Source of the DNA: Ceratodon purpureus
Taxonomy: Eukaryota > Streptophyta > Bryopsida > Pseudoditrichales > Ditrichaceae
DNA length: 64,000 nt
Direction: 5' to 3'
Assembly (NCBI GenBank): GCA_014871385.1
Contig: CM026426.1
Coordinates: forward strand, 70,537,287 to 70,601,286
The position numbers and the translations under genes were made by a program. Under the pieces are notes generated by a model. It ran no database searches, was not told where the DNA came from, and saw only the letters and a program-made list of their open reading frames with translations. Shown here piece by piece: positions 1 to 9,353 of the stretch. Every line of letters starts with the position of its first letter. Positions within the stretch are counted from its first letter, which is position 1.

Positions 1-219
1 GTTTAATGTAATAATATGAATTCCTTTGTTTTTAAGTCAACGGTCTTCACAAACCTATGTGCACCTTTTGATGTTGATTAGAAAATGACTCTACTTTATA
101 TTAAATCTTGGATTTCATACTAATAATATCTTCGGCTCTTCTCAACTGTCAAAGAAATGCAGCTTAAATTGCCCATTGTGAATAACATATATCTCAGAAT
201 TAATATTGGTATAGCAAGG

Positions 220-345
220 CATGGTTGTCATAACAGACCAACCGTCTGTTAGTCCGTTAGTCCGTCATGGTGACGAGACACACCCAAATGTCTGTCCGAT
301 AAGGGCGTTGACCGGTTGACCCATGGTAAGGGTAAAACGTATTTA
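220..345 (+). repeat. hAT left ('a-type') terminal region
   Basis: It begins CATGGTTGTCATAAC and continues with blocks also found in the reverse complement of 22538-22663: TTAGTCCGTCATGGTGAC, then GTCCGATAAGGGCGTTGACC and CATGGTAAGG. The match covers the whole ~120 bp with scattered substitutions, so this is a conserved subterminal region that probably carries transposase-binding sites. Confidence 0.85.
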
Positions 346-353
346 CCCTGCGC

Positions 354-720
354 TCAATTAGTGCGGGCGCGTGTGCGGTTACAGCGAGTGCATGTGGGCG
401 CGAGCATCCGGGCGCGTGCGCTGTCACGGGCGCGTGCAGGAGTGCGGGAGAGCAAGGGTGCGAGCATCGTTTCGGGCGCGCGCGGGCGCGTACAAACGGG
501 CGCGAGCGTCGTAGCGGTCGCAATCTTGTTGACATTCGCGATCATAATTAACGAGCGCGATCATGTAGGCGCCAGCCTGGATCGGGCGCGATTGCTACGG
601 CAAATGCGCAAAGTATTGAGCGCGTGCGTTTGGGCGAGTGCGCTGCAGCGGGCGTGGGCGCGAGGGCGCAGGCGTTGCAGGTTAGAAGGGAAAGAGCAAT
701 ATTGGGCAACATCACAAGAG
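354..720. repeat. CpG-rich GGGCGCGAG-type array
   Basis: This is a degenerate array of words such as gggcgcg and gcgagcg, extremely rich in CpG and CGCG. It lies just inside the left terminus and downstream of the kinase gene. Open frames here are Arg/Ala-rich by-products. Similar arrays sit upstream of every TATA box in this element and inside the small element, so they are characteristic of the family. Their role (transposase binding, CpG-island promoter or both) is inferred. Confidence 0.75.
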
Positions 721-866
721 AGGCCATGCATTTCAGGAGAGGGCAATTGTGAAGTGCTATGTTTATTGAAAAGTATTGCAAAATTGTGGCTGTAAACCAC
801 CTACAAAGAATGTTCCTTCATACAACGAAGTAGGAATATCACATTGCTGTCACTACTTGCGTACTT

Positions 867-2420
867 CTAAATAGCATAGCGATAACAACATTCTGGGATT
901 TGGAAATTGTACAGAGGGGATGTTAGGGTAGCGTGGGCCAACTGCAAGGTGGAGCGGCTCTTGGGATCGGGATTTGCGAGCTCCTTCAACACCACTGCAA
1001 ATCTAGACTTTCCTGCTTCGTCCTTGAAAAGATCCGGGCCGTCCTCGTTATTCCAAATCATATTTGCTACCACTCCTACCGAGTACGCATCAGCAACCTG
1101 CATATATAGATGTCTCCTCCTTAGATTTTCGAATGAGGTCTCCGAATTTTGCTTACCATAAGTGTACCACAACTCCGGAGCTACAAAAAAACCACATTTG
1201 GTTTGGAGAGCCTTACGCGCCGCAGCAGTTGGATAACCATAATTTGAAGGAGTTGTCTCACAAGTGCAACTTGCAAGGCCCCAATCACATACTCCAATGT
1301 AAACTTGGTTCACTTTATCCTCTGGGAAGTGAAGCAAGACATTTCCCGGGGAGATGTCATTATGCAGCAAATACCCCTTATGGACCCGGTCCATAATACA
1401 GATTAATGCCCAATGGGTGCGGAAGGCATGAACACGATGGAGTGTTTCCCTGGGTTGATCCATAAGCTTCTCAATATTACGGTTCTCAATACCCTTTGAG
1501 ACTGTTGAATTTCGCTTGTGCAAAAAATTCTGGATACAATGCCCGTTCCACCAAAGCGTGTATGTTTCGATGGTCCAGTCATTGACTGCAAAGAACTTAA
1601 TAATGCCGGGATGGTCAATCCTGCAAACCATGGCTTCTATCCCAGTCTCGTGTCGGTACTTGGTGTCGTCCTCTGCCTTGGACATCTTCCCTGCAAAGAC
1701 ACAAGTCTCAGGTATGGTTTCCAGGCCAACAATACGTAATTTTTGGACTTTACCGTACCCGCCTTTAGTAGAGCCTGACAGCGGAACCACCTTAACCCCT
1801 CTTGGAACCGAGAGCATTGCTCCCCACAAGTATTTCTCCATTGCATTTTTGAGTCCAGCTTCATGCCATGGCCTCACCTTTGTCCTACTACTCAAGAATT
1901 TGCTGCACGCCATGTGGACAGAATCCAGCTTTCCTAACTCCCCTTTCTGCCCCTGCGTGTAGCCCTCCTTGGGCTTCTTGTGGACACACTCAAACACATG
2001 CACAATGTTCGTAGTGTTTGTTGTTATCTGTTGGTCCATCCACTTGCCGTAATGATAGTAAGCTGGACAATCATCATATTTCTCGGAATTAATCAATTTG
2101 CTCCACAAATAGAATTCCAAGTCATTCTTGAGTGCCGTAATTCCTGGCCCTCCCTTGTCAACATATGTTCGGATAAGCATCTCGCGTTCACGCAGTCGGT
2201 ACCACTCCACTGCCTGCTCCCTAATGAAATCCTGGTACCGAGGAGGTGGGTAGTCTGAGTCCTTCTCACTTGCTCGTTTCCGGTTCTTCTTTCCTGAGGA
2301 GCTCGATGATGAGTTTGAGCCTATTTGAGATGGTGCTGTGGAGGTTGCCACCACCTCTTTTCCAGGGGCATCAAGATCTACGTACGCGGGACGTTTTCCG
2401 GATCCACGAGAGAGCGACAT
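867..2420 (-). CDS. Protein kinase-like protein carried by the hAT element
   Basis: This is an uninterrupted 517-residue frame. The start MSLSRG at 2420 is chosen because the second copy begins with the matching MTLSRG; the frame stays open upstream to 2519. Residues 1-70 are a Ser/Lys-rich basic linker, followed by an unrecognised conserved region. A kinase fold starts with glycine loop GSTKGGYGKV (about 216-225) and AGK lysine (about 245). HNDISPGNVLL (about 353-363) replaces the HRD loop and keeps the catalytic Asp and Asn. DWG (379-381) replaces DFG, and APE is at about 414-416. All metal- and ATP-binding residues I can check are present, so activity is plausible despite HRD to HND and DFG to DWG. 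The substrate is unknown. It is the only clearly intact gene in the window, unlike the transposase beside it. Whether it is a captured host kinase or a long-standing passenger cannot be told from this sequence. Confidence 0.8.
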   Translation of the reverse strand: MSLSRGSGKRPAYVDLDAPGKEVVATSTAPSQIGSNSSSSSSGKKNRKRASEKDSDYPPPRYQDFIREQAVEWYRLREREMLIRTYVDKGGPGITALKNDLEFYLWSKLINSEKYDDCPAYYHYGKWMDQQITTNTTNIVHVFECVHKKPKEGYTQGQKGELGKLDSVHMACSKFLSSRTKVRPWHEAGLKNAMEKYLWGAMLSVPRGVKVVPLSGSTKGGYGKVQKLRIVGLETIPETCVFAGKMSKAEDDTKYRHETGIEAMVCRIDHPGIIKFFAVNDWTIETYTLWWNGHCIQNFLHKRNSTVSKGIENRNIEKLMDQPRETLHRVHAFRTHWALICIMDRVHKGYLLHNDISPGNVLLHFPEDKVNQVYIGVCDWGLASCTCETTPSNYGYPTAAARKALQTKCGFFVAPELWYTYGKQNSETSFENLRRRHLYMQVADAYSVGVVANMIWNNEDGPDLFKDEAGKSRFAVVLKELANPDPKSRSTLQLAHATLTSPLYNFQIPECCYRYAI

Positions 2421-2465
2421 ATTTGGAACAAAGAATTGTATGCTAAAAAATAAAATAAAATAACA

Positions 2466-2605
2466 TTCCCCCCCACCCGTTCTCATTGCTCCCACTTCCT
2501 GCAGTTCCAAGCAGAGCACGTGGAGTCATGAGCTAGGATAAGGAGCCACCTGGAAGAGAAGACTTTGATAAGTAGAAAATAAGGGTAAAGGGGAGCCTTT
2601 TATGC
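2466..2605 (-). promoter_or_regulatory. Promoter and leader of the kinase gene
   Basis: On the minus strand GCATAAAAGG (2596-2605) is a TATA box about 180 bp upstream of the ATG, directly downstream of the CpG-rich array at 2610-2815. The same arrangement precedes kinase copy 2, with GCATAAAAGG at 23185-23194. The leader word CATTCCCCCCACC is shared with the leader of the transposase gene. Confidence 0.65.
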
Positions 2606-2609
2606 TCCT

Positions 2610-2815
2610 CGCGGATGATCGCACCCGTAAGCGCGTACACGCGCACATATGGGGCCTGCACACGCGCCCGTCCTCAAGCCCGCGTGTGCGCGTCCGTGCC
2701 CGCGAACGCGCGCCTGTGCCCTTGTGCGCGCGCCCGTAACCCAGTACGCGCCGGATATCTCTACGTACCCGTCACCGTGCACGTGCCCGTCCCCGTGCAC
2801 GCACCCGGATATGCA
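2610..2815. repeat. CpG-rich array upstream of the kinase promoter
   Basis: A run of gcgcgcccg and cgtacacgcg words in C-rich orientation, immediately upstream of the kinase TATA box. It is related in composition and words to the arrays at 354, 6830, 12070 and 13115. Confidence 0.7.
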
Positions 2816-3026
2816 ACATTATATAAATTTATGACGAGGACATACTCGTACAATGAACAAAATACAAAAAAAATTCAATGGTAAATGGAAATATATTAAC
2901 CGCATTTCCGCACATAAATTAATATGGAGCACAACCATACAATTCTACTAAAGTAGATATACTAAACTTGGTTGTCTCTTAGTAAAAGTATAGGTCTACC
3001 TAATATGAAGGAACTAGAAAAAAAAT

Positions 3027-3030
<4 letters not shown>

Positions 3031-3070
<40 letters not shown>
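3031..3070 (+). repeat. 40-bp poly(A) tract
   Basis: Forty consecutive A lie between the upstream region of the kinase (conserved with copy 2 to at least about 3010) and the tail of the transposase gene. It marks a possible junction between the kinase unit and the rest of the element. The polarity does not fit a poly(A) tail of either minus-strand gene. Confidence 0.8.
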
Positions 3071-3072
<2 letters not shown>

Positions 3073-3911
3073 TAATTCTAACGTAGTATTCTTTTTGGCA
3101 TTTTAGCTGATTCATTTTATGGCTTAGATTTACTGCTAGAGCAATCGCCAAAAAAGTGACCACAGGATATTCTCCTCGTGTACTACGGGGAGGTTGTTTT
3201 TTCCAGGCCAAAGGGCGGCCCAATTCTTGCCGGATTATTACATCCTGGTCTGATGGCACGTCATCGCAATCCGGGTCTTCCTCCTTTGAGCGCTCGTTGT
3301 CACCTTCATCCTCAAGAGCAACGACCACTGGAGCTCGTACCTCTCCTTCAACCTCCGATGTAATATTGCGCACTTGAGTGGAAATTTCCCCCGTATCGCC
3401 ATCTCTTACCAGGCGCTTCATAGGCCTCTTCTTCCCTCCATTACAGATGGCTGTGATGCCATCCACACTCATTTCGCGTGTGCAAACAACCCCAGTTCCA
3501 GTAGATGGCCCACCTTCAGTGTCTATAGAATGGGAGTGGATCAGCTCCTGTTCTTTTGCTTGTCTTCCGTGTTCTCCCACTGGGTTCTTGTGACGGTGGT
3601 TTCCGAACAATCCTTTTTGTGGATTTCTTCACACCACGCTGGGCCACACTCTGTATGGCGTCGTCTATAGCTGGCGCTACGGCGTCTTAGTTGACGGTGG
3701 AGGCGCTGCGTTGACTACCACCAGCTTGATGGAGTGGAGGCCTCGTTGCTGCAGATGGTCTATGGAGTCTAGCTATTCTCGCACCCACCAAGACTGTGGG
3801 CCTCCGAGCCAAACCTTCATCCACATTTGTATCTGCTTTGATACCCGCTATCTTAGTGGGTTGTGATGGAGGTGTAGTCTGTGCGGGGATTGCGTGAACG
3901 GTCCTTCTCTC
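3071..3911 (-). pseudogene. Possible C-terminal extension of the hAT transposase, decayed
   Basis: Minus-strand frames continue past the acidic tail of the transposase with Lys/Arg- and Pro-rich, then Glu/Asp-rich sequence (for example REMSVDGITAICNGGKKRP). It ends in a short hydrophobic segment before the poly(A)/poly(T) tract. Stops and frame changes interrupt it. I see no recognisable domain. It could be part of the transposase or a separate degraded gene. Confidence 0.35.
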
Positions 3912-6501
3912 CTAAGCGGGAGGAATCTCTTGCGGCAAGCTTGAGTCTTCTTGTAGTGAACCTGCTCCCCAGTCACCCTCTTTACTAACGAGACCGGTCC
4001 AATGAGGTCCACATGCACCGTGTCCATCACTTCCATCACCCCCTTCGTCATTGTCGTCGTCATCATTGCCAACACGGTTATCGTTACCAAGATGGTCTTC
4101 ACTAGAGGAATCATCCGCAGCTCTGTCATTGTTATCGGGATTGATATGGACTGGAATAGCATCTCCTTGGTCACATGCGTCTCTTCCTTTTGCATTAGCC
4201 GCTTCATCAAAAACCACGAGTGTCGGTAATTCGTCTCCATGGATGTTCATGTCCGGGTTTTCTTGGTCATATTCTGGTTTATTATTGAAGTCATACGCAT
4301 CACCGTTATCACCGTGGTTGTTGCGGTCATGAGGATCGTTGCGATTAGCATCATCACCTACGTCGCCAATACCGTCATTGGGCCCATTCATGTCAACGTC
4401 ATCGCGATCATGTCCTTAGACATCATCATCATCATCATCATATGCGTGGTCATCCGGTATGCCCTGATCGTCCTCATCGTTGTCCTCTTTGCTTGTATCT
4501 CCCTCAGGATCTGACTCCTCTAACCATGCATTTTTCTCGTACCATTGGAGGGGTTTGGGCTTTTGTCGTTCTCGGAGGAGTCTGCTGTTCGTATAAATGT
4601 ACACCAAGGCCTCTGACTTCTCCACCCCCACGCCGTTGCGTACCTTGTTGTGGACAAACGAATACATGCTTCAATTCCGTTCACACGATGAAGCGGAGCA
4701 TACCTAAGATAAATTGCGCTTCGCAATGATTGCCAAGGGCCCGCCTCCAATCCTTTGCCACCATTGATGGGGTTCCAAGTTTGCTGCTGCAATATTGATG
4801 GTCACTTCAAGGCTGTAAGGGCCACATTCCTTGTCAAACAGGGTAATCACTGCCACGAGTTCAACAAATGGAATTTCCATTTGCCCACCAACGTGACCAA
4901 ACACCCGGTTGAGTGCCACCTTTGCTTCACCTATGGCTTGTAGGCCGCGATGTTTTTTGGTCGAAGGGTTCAATAGCGCCGCAGCATAACGACGATTGGT
5001 GTGCATCATGTCCCATCTATGGTTGAAATGTCCCTCCAGCCTTGCTACCATGTCCGGTGGGAAAAAGCAAGGGTCTCTTTGAAGACTGTACACGTGATCC
5101 TTTAGGTTGCTCATTGTAAACCATGCCTTGCCCATTGCTAGCTGGTTTCCATTGACCATTCTCAGAGCTACCGGGGCAGGTTTTACCATGTCCTTAAAGT
5201 TGCTACACTAATGCTAGAATCCATCATCACGGATTGTTTGACGTACTAGGCTTGTGCGTGCATGATTGCGCAACCCCTTGGCTTGGTTGAATAGACCGTC
5301 GACATACTCGAACCACTCCGGTGCCATGACCACTTGCTCCAAGGCAAATTTAACGTCCATAAGGCGGTCTATCATTAGATAATTACAAGCGAATCTGGTT
5401 TCAGCGGGAACCAGCGAGGACAACTTCAGTGAATGTCGGCGGAAAAGTGCCATAGGAACATGATGTTTCTTTATGTAATGACACACGTGTTTAGCTTTGG
5501 CGTCCCTTCCCCCGGTCCTCTAAGAGGAGATCTAGAATATGGGCACAGCATCCCTACTTGTACATATGGGGAAATTCCCTTGGGATATTATCCATGGCGC
5601 CAAGCATGTTGCTTGCATTGTCCTTAAAAATTTGGACAACATTTTGAGGGCCAATTTCTCGAATATAATTCTTCATCTCACCCGCAATGTATCCCTTTGA
5701 CTTTTTCTTGCCAGTCGTATCAACAGAACCAAGAAATACATTGCCTGCCGGACATACTAGCATGATATTCATCACTAGTCGACGATTCACATTATCCTAG
5801 CCATCTGAACAAATGGTAGCCCCGTATAACTCGGTTGACGTTTTCGTACGTTCATCAACCTTTGCCTTGATTTGCTTCTTTTTTTCCTTGATGTGCGTTG
5901 TTCGCATCACGTTATAAGAAGGGGGATTGTAGTCAAATCCGGCAGTCGACGTTGAGCTCACCGCCTTTATAAATGTTGGGTGCTTAACCACGTTGAATGC
6001 TACGTTGGATTCGTAAAAGAAGGATGCCCACAACATGTCCAGTTCCTTTCGCTTGAAGATCAGGAATGCTTCATTCATGTCCTGTTGCCGCAAGCTCCTT
6101 GTGGTATTCAAACCGGCCCTACAAGGCGCCGCACTACAATCAATTTTGTCCTCTTCGGTATCATTGTAGGAGGGTTCAGTTCCACCGTACAGAGTGCCGT
6201 GTGTGGAAGCACTAGTAAACGGACGTTGAACTGGTGCGGAGAATGTTGGCCTCATACCATCCATCTCCTCTGGTGTCAAGGGGCCGGGAACCATTCCACC
6301 GCAACATTGAAACTTCCTCTTCACTACGGTAGGTGCCATTTGGCAAATCCTCGAGGGATTAGGCTCGTCCCAATTGTAATGTTGAAAGCACCTAGCCTTC
6401 ACATACGAAAGGGTCTTTCTGCAATACAGACATTAGGCTTCCTTAATTGACAGTGACCCTTGCTTGAGCTTGACCCTAAACCATGGTGCCCACTCTCTCA
6501 T
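3912..6501 (-). pseudogene. hAT-family transposase, decayed
   Basis: The start ATG is at 6501. The N-terminus has a BED-like zinc finger (CLYC, later a His and Cys). A DUF659-type region follows (FFYESNVAFNVV, AGFDYNPPSYNVMR, then CSDG at the first catalytic Asp), with FKDNASNMLGA at the second. The hAT core continues with FIKxHH-like YIKKHHVPMALFR and PAETRF. The C-terminal dimerisation domain has WW at PHQWWQRIGGG, then a CERN motif, VHNKVRN and EALVYIYTNSRLL. The protein then runs into a ~200-residue Asp/Asn/Gly-rich acidic tail, unusual for the family. Frame 6501-5530 and frame 5486-3912 are each open apart from in-frame stops, with one single-base frameshift near 5490-5530. Stops at 5797, 5554, 5214, 5208, 4704 and 4668 all fall where Trp or Gln is expected, so this is a recent methylation-type decay of a complete gene. 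Confidence 0.85.
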
Positions 6502-6659
6502 ACCAAGTCTCCGGACGGCTGTAGCTGGTGCAACCGCTTCAACCGGTTCCATAGTGAATGATTAGGAAACACACCCCACAAATTGGACCTGTAGAACCTG
6601 AAGATTATTATCAGATATAATTTAGTGTGTCTGATAAATGCTTGACAAATTGATTTATG

Positions 6660-6806
6660 AAGAGAAGAATTTTTACATTCCCCCCACCTAAACCAAGTGA
6701 CTCCCCAAGCTACTAGTTTCAAGCAAGGAGCCCTCAAGGAGACCCAGGACATGAAACACGCAAGGAGGTAAGGTGGATGTCAAATAAAGGGAGCAATTTA
6801 TATACT
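6660..6806 (-). promoter_or_regulatory. Promoter and leader of the hAT transposase gene
   Basis: On the minus strand GTATATAAAT (6796-6806) is a good TATA box, downstream of the CpG-rich array starting at 6830. The leader contains CATTCCCCCCACC near 6675, shared with the kinase leader, and TTTCAAGCAAGGAGCC-like sequence that resembles the kinase leader. Confidence 0.6.
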
Positions 6807-6829
6807 GTAGCCCACTGTCAAGCGAGTGC

Positions 6830-7215
6830 TGTCCGGACGGGCGCGATCTAACAAGCGCGCGCGCACTGTGCAGATCGGACGCGCTTAGTAGCCAACGAGC
6901 AAGCGTAGGAGGGTGCTCGCGAGTGGAGGACCGTACGATGCATCGCGCGCAAGGGCAAACGGGCGCGCGCGAGAGCAAACGGGCTCACGCGAGTGCAGAC
7001 AGGCGAGAGCGCAAGCGTGCGCGAGCGCACGAGGGCGGGTGCACGCGTGCGCGATGCTTTGCGCGCGCGATCAACCATGCTTGCGCGATCAACCTTGCGC
7101 GCAAGCATAGTCGAAGCGAAGTGGGCGGGCGCGAGCGCGCAGAGGCTCACGAGTGCGGGCGCGTACGGGCGAGCGCGGACAGGCGTGCGAGATCGAACGA
7201 GGGCGTGCAATTCAG
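6830..7215. repeat. CpG-rich array upstream of the transposase promoter
   Basis: Dense gcgcgcgag, gggcgcg and gcgagcg words. Open frames in it on both strands are Arg/Ala/Ser-rich and not credible genes. It ends abruptly in an A-rich stretch at about 7230. Confidence 0.75.
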
Positions 7216-7520
7216 TGAGAAGAAATGATAATGAAAGGAAAAAAAAAAATTAAAAAATTAAAAAAACAAAAAATTTTGAACTCTATGAAGGTGAACATCT
7301 TTAAAAAATATTGAGCATCTTATTTAGATTTGAGGTTGTGACACATTTGAAGCCTGTTAACAACCCACTCCCTTCACACATGGCTAAGAACTGGGGCAAG
7401 TGGTCGACACGCTCTCTATGTGTCTGCCTTCTCAGTGGAAGGTAATTCCTTTTAAGTTAACGTGGGGCAGATTTAACTAAACCTATGGGATAAATTTTTG
7501 CAGTAACCGCGTTAATTCGG
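7216..7520. other. Spacer without gene
   Basis: A-rich low-complexity sequence (7230-7275) followed by about 200 bp of unremarkable unique sequence. I see no gene here. Confidence 0.6.
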
Positions 7521-7524
7521 TGGA

Positions 7525-7775
7525 AGAAGCACACGCGCGCATGCGGCTTTGTTGCAGACGGGCGCGAGCAGTTGGGCGAGCGCACGCTCAGGAGTGGACG
7601 GCGGGCGCGCGCGATCGGATGAGGGCGCGAGCGAGCATGGGCGGGTGCGCGTGCAATAAACCATGTGTGCGCGCGCGTAGTCGGTCCCAAGTGGGCAAAC
7701 GCGAGCGCGCCCAAGCGGGCGAATGCAAGCCTGGACGAGCGGGCGCGATCGAACGTGCGCGCGCAATCCAGTTAA
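7525..7775. repeat. CpG-rich array
   Basis: Same word family (gggcgcgagc, gcgcgcg) as the other arrays of the element, without an obvious TATA box next to it. Confidence 0.7.
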
Positions 7776-8209
7776 AAGCCCGTATACTGAAAGATAAAAA
7801 AATAAAATTAAGTAAAAAAGGGAGAGTAAGGACTAGAGTGAAAAATAAACGAATAGTATGGGAGATTGGTGGAACTACAAGTATATAACTAAACAAATCG
7901 AATAGGTATTCAAATGATAGGAGAATGTTAAAAAAAAAAAAAAAAAAACAAATTAAAGAGTGTAGGAGTATTAAATAAAATAAGATGGTATGGATGGGAG
8001 AGTGGTGGAACTAGAAGTATAAACAAATGAATTGAAAAGAGGATTATGTGGAGAAGTAAAGGGATAAGGAAAAACAAATGGAAGAGATAATCAAATCGAA
8101 GAAGCAAGGGATCAAGAGTCTAAATTGAAAAAGCAACAGATAATAATTAAGCATGACGGGTCAAGATTAGAAAGTGCTAGAAAATGAAGTGCTAGAATAC
8201 GACCGAGAA
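7776..8209. other. Purine-rich spacer
   Basis: A/G-rich low-complexity DNA with a short poly(A) run near 7929-7946 and repeated short phrases such as ggtggaactasaagtata (7869, 8005). No gene is visible. Confidence 0.55.
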
Positions 8210-8710
8210 CATACGGGCAAGTGCATACAGGGAGTGCATACGGGGAGTGCATACAGGCAAGCAAGTGCTTACGCGCGCGCGCAACGCCGAAGAGGCCAAA
8301 ACCATGCTGAGTTTTGGACAATGGAGGTTGCGCGTCGTTGCTCGCGCCCATGCGTCTACGGGCGCGATCAATTTGGGCGCCATCATATCGGGTGAGTGGA
8401 CCTCTGCGGAATTCAGAAACACTAACACCTTGGAATTTCCGCAGGCACAAGAGCGTGCGCGTGTGCTGCGGGCAAGAGCAGTCGGGCGTGTGCTACAGTA
8501 GGCGCGTGCAAATGACGAGATGCATTCCGATGGGGAGAAAAATTTCACTTCTCCGAAGGCAATGCGCGCGCCCGTTGATCGACGGGTGTGATCAGTTCAC
8601 GCGCGAGCGTAGGGGCCCGATTCGTTGTTCAGAACAAAGAGTTTTCGTCGAAAGTGCACGGGCTGGCGTGCCCGCGCGCGCGTGCATACAGGCGGGTGCA
8701 TGGTTTAAAT
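8210..8710. repeat. CpG-rich array with short direct repeats
   Basis: It opens with the near-repeats gtgcatacaggg / gtgcatacgggg / gtgcatacaggc (8220-8255) and continues with degenerate gggcgcg words interspersed with unique DNA. Open frames are composition artefacts. Confidence 0.6.
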
Positions 8711-9353
8711 CCATGCCTTCATTGAATTCAGAGTTTCACATCTAGAACTTGGAACAAATGATATATCATATTCCTGATTCAGAACTTGATGGTGTCGAGA
8801 ACTACCGGATCCGTCTCGAGTTTCATGTAGACATTCAATATCATATGTAAATGACAAATATAAACAGAATAAAATGGTACGTGAATTATTTTAAGTGTAG
8901 AATAAAGTGAGGATAGAAATAGTCTAGCACGTATACGGACTATCCGTGCACAACATTTTTGTGTGCACGAGAATTATGTAAACATTTATCATATGATGGA
9001 AGCGAGATGAGACAAGTGATGGAACGAACGACGTGTTTGGCAACCAAGAAAACAGAGGACCTATGCAAGGAGAATAATAGCGTCTTGGAAATCATGAACA
9101 AATCCAGAAAGAAAATTAACATCCATTGTTTTAATTTAAAAAGCATTAAACGTATCAATGTAACCCTAAACCAATCTAATTCCATATGCCTTCTACACGT
9201 ATTTATATTCGGATATCTTTTTACAAAAACGTAGTCTTCATTCATCGATCTCCACGACGTCACGTACAAAGGAACTCGTCTACCCTCCTTGTGTTGTGCA
9301 CGAGAGCTTCCCGGTGCACTACTTTCTGCCCCATCCCCAACAATGAGTTCCCG
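8711..9353. other. Spacer, no recognised gene
   Basis: Moderately AT-rich sequence. A 110-residue minus-strand frame (8940-9269) shows no recognisable motif. It lies just beyond the 3' end of the RING-type gene and may include its 3' untranslated region. Confidence 0.5.

Noticed and set aside
316..795. Arg/Ala/Val-rich open frames in the CpG arrays (also 6850-7250, 7460-7890, 8110-8750, 12000-12420, 13030-13420)
   Set aside because: Such frames open on both strands and several phases at once because of CpG-rich composition, with no conserved domain.
3031..3070. Poly(A) tail of a processed retrocopy of the kinase
   Set aside because: The A-run is on the plus strand at the 5' side of the minus-strand kinase, and kinase copy 2 retains promoter homology, so no retrocopy signature.
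8940..9269. 110-residue minus-strand frame as a gene
   Set aside because: No motif, AT-rich composition, and no homologue inside the window.
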